28,987 nt of DNA from Gaoshiqia sp050298035 (GTDB taxonomy: Bacteria; Bacteroidota; Bacteroidia; Bacteroidales; Prolixibacteraceae), in NCBI GenBank assembly GCA_050298035.1, contig JBNKTK010000037.1, positions 1-28,987 on the forward strand, given 5' to 3'. Shown here one piece after another: positions 7,090-15,087 of the stretch. Position 1 is the stretch's first letter. Every line of letters starts with the position of its first letter. Under the pieces are notes generated by a model. The model searched no databases, was not told the origin of the DNA, and worked only from the letters and a program-made list of their open reading frames with translations. The translations under genes and the position numbers were made by a program.

Positions 7090-8391
7090 TTACTTCTTGT
7101 ATACTTTTTTGTATCCGTAGATAGCTGCATCGCCCAATTGCTCTTCGATACGAAGCAGTTGGTTGTATTTAGCCATACGGTCTGAACGGCTCAATGAACC
7201 GGTTTTGATTTGACCAGAGTTAGTTGCAACAGCAATATCGGCAATAGTTGAATCCTCAGTTTCACCTGAACGGTGAGAAGTTACTGAAGTGTAACCTGCA
7301 CGGTGTGCCATTTCAATTGCATCCAATGTTTCAGTCAATGTACCAATTTGGTTTACTTTGATCAGGATTGAGTTGGCAGCGCCCAATTCGATACCTTTTT
7401 TCAGGTATTCAACGTTAGTCACGAACAAGTCGTCACCAACCAACTGGCATTTGTCGCCGATAGCTTCTGTTAAAGCTACCCAACCATCCCAGTCACCTTC
7501 GTCGCAACCATCTTCGATAGAGTCGATCGGGAATTTTTCAACCAACTCAGCAAGATAAGCAGCTTGTTCTGCAGATGTACGTTTTGCACCTGTAGCGCCT
7601 TCGAATTTGCTGTAGTCGTAAATTCCGTCTTCGTAGAATTCAGAAGAAGCACAGTCCAAAGCGATAGAAACATCACCGCCATCTTCTTTACGACCTGGTT
7701 TGTAACCAGCATTTTTGATCGCTTCGATGATTGAGTTCAACGCGTCTTCAGTACCATCCAATGCAGGAGCGAAACCACCTTCATCACCTACAGCAGTACT
7801 TAAACCACGCTTGTGCAATACTTTTTTCAGGCTGTGGAAAACTTCAGCACCCATGCGCAAACCTTCGCGGAAAGAAGGAGCACCGATCGGGCGAATCATG
7901 AATTCCTGGAATGCGATAGGAGCATCAGAGTGAGAACCACCGTTGATGATGTTCATCATAGGAACAGGCAATGTTTTTGCGTTGGTTCCGCCGATGTAAC
8001 GATATAAAGGCAGGTTAAGAGCGTTAGCCGCAGCTTTGGCAACAGCCAAAGAAACACCCAACATGGCGTTAGCACCTAATTTTGATTTTGTTTTAGTTCC
8101 GTCAAGCGCCAACAATTTTTTGTCGATGCCAACCTGATCAGAAGCATCCATGCCAACGATTTCTTTGGCAATAACTGTGTTTACGTTTTCAACAGCTTTC
8201 AAAACACCTTTTCCAAGGTAACGGCCTTTGTCACCGTCACGCAATTCAAGAGCTTCGTTTTCACCTGTTGAAGCACCAGATGGAACAGCAGCCAAACCAA
8301 CTGCACCACATTCCAGTGTAATTTCAACTTCCACAGTGGGGTTACCACGTGAATCCAGAATTTCTCTACCAACTACGTTATTAATTAACAT
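7090..8391 (-). CDS. eno: Enolase (phosphopyruvate hydratase)
   Basis: Converts 2-phosphoglycerate to phosphoenolpyruvate in cytoplasmic glycolysis. The 433-residue length is normal. Seen in order: N-terminal MLINNVVGREILDSRGNPTVEVEI, the mobile loop ..PSGASTGENEALELRDGD, the metal-site regions ALDCASSEFY and SIEDGCDEGDWDGW, VGDDLFVTN, the catalytic-Lys region ILIKVNQIGTLTET, and SHRSGETEDSTIADIAV followed by GQIKTGSLSRSDR. The TGSLSRSDR wording is the variant typical of Bacteroidota. It is transcribed alone, with its own terminator and a possible TATATTTG promoter box. Confidence 0.99.
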   Translation of the reverse strand: MLINNVVGREILDSRGNPTVEVEITLECGAVGLAAVPSGASTGENEALELRDGDKGRYLGKGVLKAVENVNTVIAKEIVGMDASDQVGIDKKLLALDGTKTKSKLGANAMLGVSLAVAKAAANALNLPLYRYIGGTNAKTLPVPMMNIINGGSHSDAPIAFQEFMIRPIGAPSFREGLRMGAEVFHSLKKVLHKRGLSTAVGDEGGFAPALDGTEDALNSIIEAIKNAGYKPGRKEDGGDVSIALDCASSEFYEDGIYDYSKFEGATGAKRTSAEQAAYLAELVEKFPIDSIEDGCDEGDWDGWVALTEAIGDKCQLVGDDLFVTNVEYLKKGIELGAANSILIKVNQIGTLTETLDAIEMAHRAGYTSVTSHRSGETEDSTIADIAVATNSGQIKTGSLSRSDRMAKYNQLLRIEEQLGDAAIYGYKKVYKK

Positions 8392-8466
8392 GATTTATGG
8401 TTTTGAATTAAACTTAATATATTATCTTAAAACACTGATTTATAAAAGCTTTTGAAAAAGCCGCAG

Positions 8467-8474
8467 CAAATATA
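8467..8474 (-). promoter_or_regulatory. Possible -7 box of the eno promoter
   Basis: The minus strand reads TATATTTG, a perfect TAnnTTTG match, 75 nt upstream of the eno ATG. I did not find a well-spaced -33 TTTG. Confidence 0.4.
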
Positions 8475-8541
8475 ATAAATCCCCTGAATTTTTGCCGGAT
8501 TTCAAAATCAGGGATAACCTAAATTTAACCCGAAAAAGAGA

Positions 8542-8916
8542 CTAAAAAGTACGGAATTGATTGTACTTGTCACCTGCCTTATATTCAATTACCTCAACAG
8601 GTTGAATGGTAATGAGGGCACCTTTTTTTGATAACGCTACCAGCTCTTTCACCCGTTCGCTGAATTCCCGGATCCTCACATCTTCATCAACAACCTCAAT
8701 GATAATCGGCAATTGGTTTGACAGTGCAAAAATCTTCATTGTATGAATGGAATGACTGGCCCCGAACGAAAGAATCCCACGGTGGACGGTTGCCCCGGCC
8801 ATTCCTGATTCGCGGGCATCTTTCACAATCTCTTCATATAAAGGGGATGAGCCTACTTTATCTGTTTCGGAGATGTATACTTTCAAAATACTCGTTTTCC
8901 CTTTCATGGCATCCAT
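8542..8916 (-). CDS. DUF190 (PII-like fold) protein, partner of CrcB
   Basis: A 124-residue DUF190 family protein; the start may instead be the Met at codon 4 (MKGKTSILKVYISETDK). Seen: LKVYISETDKVGSSPLYEEIVKDARESGMAGATVHRG, then GFGxS-type SFGASHSIHT, and LPIIIEVVDEDVRI, all standard DUF190 landmarks. The family has a PII-like ferredoxin fold and is commonly encoded next to crcB, suggesting a regulatory or accessory role in fluoride export. It follows crcB by 77 bp on the same strand, so co-transcription is likely. Confidence 0.92.
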   Translation of the reverse strand: MDAMKGKTSILKVYISETDKVGSSPLYEEIVKDARESGMAGATVHRGILSFGASHSIHTMKIFALSNQLPIIIEVVDEDVRIREFSERVKELVALSKKGALITIQPVEVIEYKAGDKYNQFRTF

Positions 8917-8993
8917 GTTTAAACATTTTAGAATAACATTAAAATAAGCGGCCTATTTTACGAAGGGAAAGTACTTGTCCGCAGCTTCACCCT

Positions 8994-9377
8994 TTACTGA
9001 TAGATCCACCGAATCGCAACAACTCCCGCATAAACAGCGAGTATACCAACTAACAAACTCAAAAACACGTTCCCAAAGAAATGCAGGAAACTGTTTTCAC
9101 CAAGCATCGTCAGGTTATTATACGCAAAAGATGAAAAAGTGGTAAACCCTCCGCAAAAACCTACCGTCAAAAAAATACGCCACTCCGGATCCATATGCCC
9201 GCCCCGCTCAGAAAGTGCATAAACCAACCCAACGATAAAGCAACCGGCTACATTGGCAACAAATGTTCCCCACGGAAATGTACTATGCAGTATACGCTCA
9301 ACAAGCAACTGCGTTAAATAGCGTGCCACGCTGCCAATAAAGCCTCCTGTACCAACAATGAGAAGAGTTTTAATCAT
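8994..9377 (-). CDS. crcB: CrcB/FluC fluoride channel
   Basis: A 127-residue inner-membrane protein with four hydrophobic segments that exports fluoride as a dual-topology dimer. Seen: GGFIGSVARYLTQ near the N-terminus, FPWGTFVANVAGCFIVGLV (the conserved G-T-x-x-x-N), and the central GFCGGFTTFSSFAYN with the TTFSSF motif that lines the Phe-box and Na+ site. The length is normal. It is divergent from dacB with 72 bp between starts. I saw no crcB (fluoride) riboswitch consensus in that short leader. The minus-strand leader has AAGGAG very close to the ATG. Confidence 0.96.
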   Translation of the reverse strand: MIKTLLIVGTGGFIGSVARYLTQLLVERILHSTFPWGTFVANVAGCFIVGLVYALSERGGHMDPEWRIFLTVGFCGGFTTFSSFAYNNLTMLGENSFLHFFGNVFLSLLVGILAVYAGVVAIRWIYQ

Positions 9378-9417
9378 GCTCCTTTTTTTATTCAGGTGAA
9401 ATCAATACCTTGAAACC

Positions 9418-9425
9418 CAAATTTA
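9418..9425 (-). promoter_or_regulatory. Possible -7 box for crcB-DUF190
   Basis: The minus strand reads TAAATTTG (TAnnTTTG consensus), 41 nt upstream of the crcB ATG. The -33 match (TTG) is poorly spaced. Confidence 0.35.
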
Positions 9426-9449
9426 CAAAATACAACACGCAACAGCACC

Positions 9450-10910
9450 ATGAATTCAATAAAACAGGCATTGATCCTACTTTTTCAGTTCGTTATTTTT
9501 TTCGCTCAGGCACAGAATACCAGCGAAATACAAACCATCTGCAACCAATGGATCAACCAGGAACAGTTGAAACATGCCAGCATCGGCATTTGTGTACAGG
9601 ATGCCAATACCGGGGAAGAACTGCTGGCCACTTCTCCCCAGCTCAGCCTGGTGCCCGCATCAACATTAAAACTGTTGACAACTGCTGCTGCACTGGAAAT
9701 CCTTGGCCCATATTTCCGTTTTGAAACCCAACTGGCCTACACCGGCGAAATCAGGAACGACAGCCTCATCGGCAACCTGGTCATCATCGGGGGCGGAGAC
9801 CCGGCCCTTGGATCGGACTATTTCAAAGACCACTATCTCACCCGTCATTTCCTCGATAGCTGGGTGAAAAGCCTGAAAGAAAAGAACATCAACTACATTG
9901 ACGGTGACCTGCTTACCGACGCAACGGTTTATGAAGACCAAATGATCCCCAACACGTGGATATGGGAAGACTTAGGAAATTATTACGGCGCCGGAGCCTG
10001 TGGATTGTCAGTATACGACAACATGTACAAAATCCATCTCGCCTCACCAGCAACAGCAGGGCTGCCCACTCAAATCATCGCCACCGATCCTGTCATTCCG
10101 GATGTGTACTTCGACAACCAGGTTTTGTCGGCTAACGACCACCGCGACCAGGCTTATGTTTTCGGAAGTCCAATGGAAAGCAAACGCACAATCCGTGGCA
10201 CCATTCCCAAAGGAGAGGCAGATTTTACGATAAAAGCGTCAATACCTAACCCGCCCTACCTGCTTGCCAGTCAACTAAAAGACAAGCTCGAAACCAACAG
10301 GATAAAACTATCCGGGGAAATCAGAGCACAAAATGAAACTGATGTATCCCCGCAGGTAACCGTTTTAGCACGAACAGCTTCTCCCCCGCTCATCGACATC
10401 ATTGATGTGACGAACCACGAAAGTGTGAACCTGTTTGCCGAACACATGCTGAAACACCTGGCCCTGCTAAAAACGGGCAAGGGCAGCACGAAGGAGGGCA
10501 TCAAAGCCGTTGCTGATTTCTGGGAAGAAAAGGGGATCGACACGGAAGGGCTTTTCATGGCCGACGGAAGTGGGCTTTCGCGGTTCAATGCCATTACTGC
10601 CCGGCAAATGGTTGGCGTTTTGACCTACATGAGAACCCAAAGCACAAACGGTGAAGCTTTCTTTAAATCGTTACCCACCGTACCAAACGGAACACTGTGG
10701 TATTTTCACCCGGAGAATTTCCCGAATTACTGTTTGAGGGCCAAAAGTGGCAGCATGACCCGCGTGCGTTGCTTTGCCGGGAAACTGGAGACCGATACCG
10801 GACGCGAGCTGTTGTTTGCCGTATTCCTGAATAATTTTTCGTGCAGCCAGTCGAATGCAATTAAGGCGGTTGAAAACCTCCTGAAAGAACTCAGACAGAT
10901 TACACGCTGA
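9450..10910 (+). CDS. dacB: D-Ala-D-Ala carboxypeptidase/endopeptidase, PBP4 (peptidase S13) family
   Basis: A periplasmic peptidoglycan hydrolase that trims the terminal D-Ala or cuts DD-crosslinks. It has 486 residues with an N-terminal signal peptide (to about FFAQAQ, residue 22). The three penicillin-binding motifs are intact: S71-T-L-K (PASTLKLL), SxN-equivalent S374-G-L-S (DGSGLSRFN), and K432-S-G (KSGSM). The large insert between the first two motifs is normal for PBP4. It is divergent from crcB, and its last 11 bp overlap the 3' end of a convergent small gene. Confidence 0.96.
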   Translation: MNSIKQALILLFQFVIFFAQAQNTSEIQTICNQWINQEQLKHASIGICVQDANTGEELLATSPQLSLVPASTLKLLTTAAALEILGPYFRFETQLAYTGEIRNDSLIGNLVIIGGGDPALGSDYFKDHYLTRHFLDSWVKSLKEKNINYIDGDLLTDATVYEDQMIPNTWIWEDLGNYYGAGACGLSVYDNMYKIHLASPATAGLPTQIIATDPVIPDVYFDNQVLSANDHRDQAYVFGSPMESKRTIRGTIPKGEADFTIKASIPNPPYLLASQLKDKLETNRIKLSGEIRAQNETDVSPQVTVLARTASPPLIDIIDVTNHESVNLFAEHMLKHLALLKTGKGSTKEGIKAVADFWEEKGIDTEGLFMADGSGLSRFNAITARQMVGVLTYMRTQSTNGEAFFKSLPTVPNGTLWYFHPENFPNYCLRAKSGSMTRVRCFAGKLETDTGRELLFAVFLNNFSCSQSNAIKAVENLLKELRQITR

Positions 10911-11160
10911 TACTCTCCCCGTGAACCAATAAAAACCACTTGTCTTGTTCCAGTTCATGTTTCAGGATATACCGGTGACCTTGTACCGTGTGAACCTTGA
11001 AGTAGTCGGACAATGGCCATTCGTCGCTGTATGCCCATTGATGCCAGCGATCCAGAACCTGGTCGATTTCAAATTTTGAATCGTTCCAGTAAAAACAAAG
11101 CGGGTATTCTTCGGCCTTGTAACCCGAATAGCATTTCACCTGAACAGCAATCTGGTCCAT
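10900..11160 (-). CDS. Conserved small protein (DUF6504-like pattern)
   Basis: An 86-residue soluble protein: VQVKCYSGYKAEEYPLCFYW near the N-terminus, then EIDQVLDRWHQW, and DYFKVHTVQGHRYILKHE towards the end. This C-Y-S-G / P-F-W / I-x-D-R-W / YFKV..G..Y.L.H pattern recurs in small conserved bacterial proteins annotated DUF6504 or 'cytoplasmic protein'; the exact family name is from memory. Function is unknown. It lies 25 bp downstream of the Mut7-C gene on the same strand and is probably co-transcribed. Its stop overlaps the dacB 3' end. Confidence 0.8.
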   Translation of the reverse strand: MDQIAVQVKCYSGYKAEEYPLCFYWNDSKFEIDQVLDRWHQWAYSDEWPLSDYFKVHTVQGHRYILKHELEQDKWFLLVHGESISV

Positions 11161-11185
11161 AATCTTTTAATTCAATTGTTGCCTT

Positions 11186-11920
11186 TTATTTTAAGTGACT
11201 GACAAACTCAAGCATACTGTCGTAATGAGACCCTTTCCAAAAAACATGGTCGCACTGGTCGCAAATAAAGAATTCATCGAAATAGTTGAGGGTATTGGGT
11301 TGCAGGCGATGAAGCACCTGGTTCTTCGCGATTGGCTTAATCAGACTATTGCAATTCAGGCACCTCGAAAGCGGGTTAAAAGCCCCTCTCAGATCAAGCT
11401 TATTCAAAACATCCCTCAACTGCTCCTTCGGAGCGGAAGACCGAATCCAATAACCGTGGGTGACCTGCTCGTTTTTCACCAATCGGTAGCATTTTGAAAG
11501 AATGATGCGCTTCTCTTTCACTGAAATCGAAATCATTTCATCAGGCGTGTAGCTGTTCGAGTAAAGTGTGTCCAGACCCAAAATCCGCAAGTACCGGCAC
11601 AACCGCCCCAAATGAACATCGCAAATGAAGGAAGGATTCCGCAAAGGCCTCTCGCGCAATTTTGTGACGCCGGCAATATTGAACAACTCAAAAACCGGGT
11701 AAACGGAAACCCGGTCACCATCACGCAACAAGTAGTCCCAACCTTTCGATTGCTGGTTCACCAGGATCAAATCAATTTCGGATTCAGGCACTCCCATCGC
11801 TTGAATTGCCTGCCCAACAGGAGTTCCCTCGGCCGCAAAATATTCAAACCAAACTTTTCGTGTCCTCTCGGGCAAGTACCTGTTCAGCTCTTCATAAAAA
11901 CGAAAACAAACTGTTATCAT
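11186..11920 (-). CDS. Mut7-C RNase-domain protein with N-terminal ubiquitin-like domain
   Basis: A 244-residue protein. Residues ~1-85 resemble the Mut7-C ubiquitin-like domain (ThiS/MoaD fold; ending LLRDGDRVSVYPVFE). From about 95 the Mut7-C RNase domain follows: FICDVHLGRLCRYLRILGLDTLYSN, with an Asp typical of PIN-like nucleases. It ends in a zinc ribbon with Cys pairs CLNC and CDQC. The domain is predicted to be an RNase from similarity to the C. elegans MUT-7 C-terminus and to PIN proteins; a substrate is not known. It probably forms an operon with the 86-residue gene downstream. Confidence 0.9.
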   Translation of the reverse strand: MITVCFRFYEELNRYLPERTRKVWFEYFAAEGTPVGQAIQAMGVPESEIDLILVNQQSKGWDYLLRDGDRVSVYPVFELFNIAGVTKLRERPLRNPSFICDVHLGRLCRYLRILGLDTLYSNSYTPDEMISISVKEKRIILSKCYRLVKNEQVTHGYWIRSSAPKEQLRDVLNKLDLRGAFNPLSRCLNCNSLIKPIAKNQVLHRLQPNTLNYFDEFFICDQCDHVFWKGSHYDSMLEFVSHLK

Positions 11921-12078
11921 ACGACACTATACCTATTGGTTACTGCATCATTTTTACGAGCATATCGAAAACGGGGTTGGGCTTGAAATCCATGTTCGCA
12001 TGTATTAATTTTAATGAGATGAAACGAGCCATAAGAGTTAAACCTCTCACACCGGAGCATGATTATACTGGCGAGTTC

Positions 12079-12099
12079 CCTGTCTGTCGGACAGGCAGG
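12079..12099. repeat. Short GC-rich palindrome
   Basis: The sequence cctgtctgt / acaggcagg with a 3-nt loop (9 bp including one G-T pair) lies between the divergent Mut7-C and alcohol dehydrogenase genes. It resembles the cctgcctg..caggcagg palindromes scattered through many Bacteroidota genomes. No T-run follows, so it is not a terminator. Confidence 0.5.
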
Positions 12100-12170
12100 C
12101 ATCCGTTGTAATGATATTCAACGTAAAAACGTTGATACGGAAATTGTAGAAACTTAAGTTGAACAAACAG

Positions 12171-13208
12171 ATGAAAGCATGGGTAATCAATAAAATCAGT
12201 GATTTGACCAAAGAGGTTGCCCCTCTCAAAATGACAGAACTTCCCAAACCTATACCAAAGGCCGGGGAACTTTTGATCCGGGTAAATGCCTGCGGGGTTT
12301 GCCATACCGAGATTGATGAAATTGAAGGCCGGACCCCGCCTCCCCGGTATCCGGTTGTACCCGGCCACCAAGTTGTTGGTATTGTTGAAGAGACCAGGGG
12401 GAAACGTACGGATATAAAACCGGGTGACCGTGTTGGCGTGGCCTGGATTTGGTCGGTATGCGGAAAATGTGAATTTTGCCTCACCGGACGGGAAAACCTG
12501 TGCCCCCACTTTTTAGCCACCGGACGTGATGTTAACGGCGGTTATGCTGAATACATGGTTATCCGGGAGCAGTTTGCCCATAAAATACCCGACATCTTTA
12601 CCGATTATGAAGCAGCCCCCCTGCTGTGCGCCGGGGCTATCAGTTACCGATCGTTATCGCTTTGCGGAATGGAAGACGGAAAGCGGATCGGGCTGACCGG
12701 GTTCGGGGCATCCGGTCACCTTGTGCTAAAACTGGTCAGGTACCTTTATCCCAACTCCGAAGTTGCCGTATTTGCCCGCCAGCCTCAAGAACGGGAATTT
12801 GCCCTGACCCTGGGCGCACACTGGGCTGGTGACACGCAGGAACTCCCACCCCACTTGCTTGACTGCATCATTGATACTACGCCGGTTTGGAAGCCGATCG
12901 TCCATGCCCTGCAAGCGCTGAAACCCGGCGGACGACTGGTCATCAATGCCATCCGAAAAGAGTCGGGTGACCAGGAATGCCTCACGAAGCTGGATTACCC
13001 AACCCACCTGTGGATGGAAAAAGAAATTAAAAGCGTGGCAAATGTTACCTCGAATGATGTCAGGGAATTTATCCGGATTGCAGCAGAAATGCCCTTCAAA
13101 CCGGAAATTGAAATTTACCCGTTCGAAAAAGCCAACCAGGCAATCCTGGACATCAAGCAACGAAGAATCAAAGGCGCCAAGGTGCTGGCAATACAGAAAG
13201 GGATCTAA
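12171..13208 (+). CDS. Zinc-dependent alcohol dehydrogenase (MDR family)
   Basis: A cytoplasmic NAD(P)-dependent medium-chain dehydrogenase of 345 residues. The longer frame at 12159 starts with TTG; the ATG at 12171 (MKAWVIN) matches the family N-terminus and is preferred. Seen: the catalytic zinc ligands CGVCHTE and GHQVVG, the structural-zinc Cys set CGKCEFCLTGRENLC, and the Rossmann glycine motif GLTGFGASGH. It resembles the AdhA subgroup that keeps GxWxxxxCGxCxxC. The substrate is not identifiable from sequence. It stands alone, 250 bp from the divergent Mut7-C gene. Confidence 0.92.
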   Translation: MKAWVINKISDLTKEVAPLKMTELPKPIPKAGELLIRVNACGVCHTEIDEIEGRTPPPRYPVVPGHQVVGIVEETRGKRTDIKPGDRVGVAWIWSVCGKCEFCLTGRENLCPHFLATGRDVNGGYAEYMVIREQFAHKIPDIFTDYEAAPLLCAGAISYRSLSLCGMEDGKRIGLTGFGASGHLVLKLVRYLYPNSEVAVFARQPQEREFALTLGAHWAGDTQELPPHLLDCIIDTTPVWKPIVHALQALKPGGRLVINAIRKESGDQECLTKLDYPTHLWMEKEIKSVANVTSNDVREFIRIAAEMPFKPEIEIYPFEKANQAILDIKQRRIKGAKVLAIQKGI

Positions 13209-13259
13209 AAAGTCCAAAGAACATTTTGGGGCTATCAAGTTGTAAGTCCAGATCAGGTT

Positions 13260-13331
13260 ATTTACCCCTAAATCCCCTGAAGGGGACTTTAAGCCATCCG
13301 GCAATTGCCGGAGAGGTTTGGAGGGGTAAAT
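13260..13331. repeat. Composite palindromic intergenic repeat
   Basis: Outer arms atttacccct (13260-13269) and aggggtaaat (13322-13331) are perfect inverted repeats. Inside are a hairpin cccctgaagggg (13274-13285) and a perfect palindrome ccggcaattgccgg (13298-13311). It lies between the convergent alcohol dehydrogenase and doxX genes. The 'ttacccctaaatcccctgaa' wording recurs in many Bacteroidota genomes as a dispersed intergenic repeat. It may also act as a transcription barrier. Confidence 0.65.
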
Positions 13332-13380
13332 CCCGGATTAATCTCAATCTTATGATGCAATTTTTTTAAATCAACACCCT

Positions 13381-13794
13381 CTATTTCCCGCGGATTAGCC
13401 TGCCCAAGGCAAACTTGCCACTTCCGTAAACCAGGATCGTCAAAAAAATCAGCAGGTATAGCAAGGCCAGTTCTTTCCGGGCAAACGGGTCTCCACTATG
13501 CACATAGAAAGCGGCAACGCTCATAGTCACGATCAACGGGATTGATGCCAGGCGAGTACCAATCCCCAAGACCAAAAGCACCGAGCAAAATACCTCGGCA
13601 AAAACAGCAAGCACCAGCGACATTGTTCCTCCAATCCCGAAAGGATCGGCAAATGCGACATCGCCTGAAAGCAGTTTCTGCAATTTGGGGATACCATGGG
13701 TCAGCATAAATGCACCTCCGCCAACACGCAAAACCAACAACCACACATTCTCGACAAACTCATTTGTTTTTGGACCCAGCAATTTCTTTCCCAT
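13381..13794 (-). CDS. DoxX family membrane protein
   Basis: A 137-residue inner-membrane protein with four hydrophobic segments. Seen: VLRVGGGAFMLTHGIPKLQKLL in the first segment (the G..ML.HG..K motif of DoxX), then FGIGGTMSLVLAVFAEVFCSVLLVLGIGTR, then IVTMSVAAFYVH, with a last helix ALLYLLIFLTILVYGSGKFAL. DoxX proteins take part in thiol, sulfur or membrane redox processes in some bacteria, but no specific role can be read here. It is transcribed alone. Confidence 0.92.
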   Translation of the reverse strand: MGKKLLGPKTNEFVENVWLLVLRVGGGAFMLTHGIPKLQKLLSGDVAFADPFGIGGTMSLVLAVFAEVFCSVLLVLGIGTRLASIPLIVTMSVAAFYVHSGDPFARKELALLYLLIFLTILVYGSGKFALGRLIRGK

Positions 13795-13834
13795 GTTGAA
13801 TTTATTTAATCGGATACTTCAATTTTTTCAGAAC

Positions 13835-13864
13835 CGAAATTAGAAAATGATTATTTATCAGCAA
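13835..13864 (-). promoter_or_regulatory. Probable doxX promoter (Bacteroidota type)
   Basis: The minus strand has TTG (13862-13864), a 19-nt spacer, then TAATTTCG (13835-13842), one mismatch from TAnnTTTG, 40 nt upstream of the ATG. Confidence 0.4.
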
Positions 13865-14017
13865 CGGGGGAAATCAAAAACCATTGCTCTTGCCTCCACT
13901 TTTTTGCAGTCCAAAGTTGGTACCATATCAACCAGCACATAGGGCAAGTGCTGATTTTATCTCAACACACCTCGGCGTAATCCGCAATACAAAGGGTATC
14001 ACCAAAGTAATATCGAT

Positions 14018-14089
14018 CGTCATTGCGAAGGAGGAACGAGTGAAGCAATCTCTTGAAAAACAGATTGCTTCGTTTCACTCGCAATGACG
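14018..14089. repeat. Long palindrome of the 'cgtcattgcga...gcaatgacg' type
   Basis: Arms at 14018-14051 (cgtcattgcgaaggagg, then aacgagtgaagcaatct) and 14062-14089 (agattgcttcgtttcactcg, then caatgacg) form an imperfect long hairpin with a short loop. The wording matches a palindromic repeat seen in unrelated bacterial genomes, so it is a known-looking selfish or REP-like repeat. The rest of the gene-free stretch 13795-14193 holds only the doxX promoter and a terminator for the gene at 14194. Confidence 0.75.
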
Positions 14090-14138
14090 TATCTCTATGG
14101 TTCTACAACTTCTCGGACAGCTTCATAAAAAGGAAAAA

Positions 14139-14166
14139 TTAAAAAACTGACGATTGCAAAATCGTC
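14139..14166 (-). terminator. Intrinsic terminator of the minus-strand gene at 14194-14688
   Basis: The stem gacgatt / aatcgtc (14149-14155 with 14160-14166) is followed on the minus strand by a T-run (the a-tract at about 14139-14146). It lies about 28 bp beyond the stop. Confidence 0.65.
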
Positions 14167-14193
14167 CATTTACTCTTGATCCAACAAGTTGAT

Positions 14194-14688
14194 CTAACCT
14201 GCTTTCTCTACCAGGCAAAGGATAACGACATAATTCTTCCCGTACTTTTTGGCGCACTTCGGACAAGTCGTGTACCACATGTACCATTTCTTAATTTCAA
14301 GTCCTTTTTGGGCTGCCAGTTCTTTGTAATCATCGCACCACTGCTTGGTGTTTTTGTAGGGACCTTCGTACACTTTTGAATAGAACTGCCCGCTCAGGGT
14401 GGTCATTTTTGCCCCTTCCACCGGCTTATCGACAGCCAGGTACAAATCCATATTCCATTTTGAGGTATGATCAGACAAGCAGATCCAATCCGGAACAGAG
14501 GCCTGGGCATCTTCCACTTTTTTGAAGAGACGTTTTATAACTGCCCCAAAGTTCATGGGCATATAAAACAGGGTAAAAACTTTGCCGCGGATAAACATTT
14601 TATCCTTCCACTCAAACAACTTGTCGTCCCAAGGTTTAGGTTCAAACGGAGGACAACAGATATCTTCAGATGCTTCTTTTGTTTTCAT
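14194..14688 (-). CDS. Conserved protein, possible GyrI-like small-molecule-binding fold
   Basis: A 164-residue soluble protein. Seen: CCPPFEPKPWDDKLFEWKDK at the N-terminus, FTLFYMPMNFG, the central LSGQFYSKVYEGPYKNTKQW, and a C-terminal WYTTCPKCAKKYGKNYVVI. The pattern is well conserved in proteins often auto-annotated as 'hydrolase', with no catalytic evidence I can see. The LSG.F..KV.EGPY stretch resembles GyrI-like effector-binding domains. The CPKC pair might bind metal, but there are too few Cys for a clear zinc knuckle. An AAGGAG lies 6 nt before the ATG, which is unusual here since neighbours lack a Shine-Dalgarno. Confidence 0.8.
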   Translation of the reverse strand: MKTKEASEDICCPPFEPKPWDDKLFEWKDKMFIRGKVFTLFYMPMNFGAVIKRLFKKVEDAQASVPDWICLSDHTSKWNMDLYLAVDKPVEGAKMTTLSGQFYSKVYEGPYKNTKQWCDDYKELAAQKGLEIKKWYMWYTTCPKCAKKYGKNYVVILCLVEKAG

Positions 14689-14968
14689 AACGAACTCCTT
14701 TCATGAGAAAATTATTCAATAAAACACTGGTTTCCAATAAAGTTAACAGTAAATGCAAAGTTCGTCAATACATCGCGGGGATTAATTCATTGAAAAGTGA
14801 TTACAATGATGAACCTGAGGCATTGCGGCAAAAGAATCAACACGATAAGCCGCCAATTGGCAACAGAACTCATGAAACAATCCCCACCCTCAATTATCAA
14901 TTCGTAGCGAGACAACCGGTTAACTGCAAAAATCAATTCAAAAAAAGGATTTTTACTTTCAAATTAAT

Positions 14969-14998
14969 TTTGCTTTTTGAAATTAATTTCTACTTTTG
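14969..14998 (+). promoter_or_regulatory. Promoter of the ilv operon leader
   Basis: TTTG (14969-14972), an 18-nt spacer and TACTTTTG (14991-14998) match the Bacteroidota -33/-7 consensus. The first leader ATG follows 20 nt later. Nothing coding is convincing in the rest of 14689-14968. Confidence 0.65.
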
Positions 14999-15018
14999 CC
15001 CATACGAAAAGAACAAAA

Positions 15019-15087
15019 ATGAAAATTCCGGCTATCATACTTAACGTCATTATCCTCGTCGTCGTGGTCATTTCGCAAGCGAAGTGA
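15019..15087 (+). CDS. ilv leader peptide 1 (Ile/Val/Leu-rich)
   Basis: A 22-codon open frame begins MKIPAIILN and continues with a VIILVVVVI run. It has 6 Ile, 5 Val and 2 Leu, so 13 of 22 residues are branched-chain. It starts about 20 nt after the promoter and ends exactly where a pairing arm starts (see the attenuator at 15084). Its make-up parallels the E. coli ilvGMEDA and ilvB leader peptides. Its likely role is to sense charged tRNA supply by ribosome stalling, the peptide itself being disposable. Both leucine codons are ctt or ctc rather than the ctg/ttg favoured in the structural genes. Confidence 0.85.
   Translation: MKIPAIILNVIILVVVVISQAK

Noticed and set aside
9378..9449. Fluoride riboswitch before crcB
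   Set aside because: The 72-nt divergent spacer shows no recognisable crcB motif consensus.
12726..13304. 192-codon minus-strand frame opposite the alcohol dehydrogenase
   Set aside because: The plus strand carries complete zinc and Rossmann motifs; the minus frame has none.
14018..14089. CRISPR-like or tandem repeat
   Set aside because: It is a single palindrome with no regular spacers.
14703..15044. 113-codon open frame before ilvD
   Set aside because: It runs through the ilv promoter and into leader 1 in another frame, its composition is non-protein-like at the end, and no family pattern is visible.
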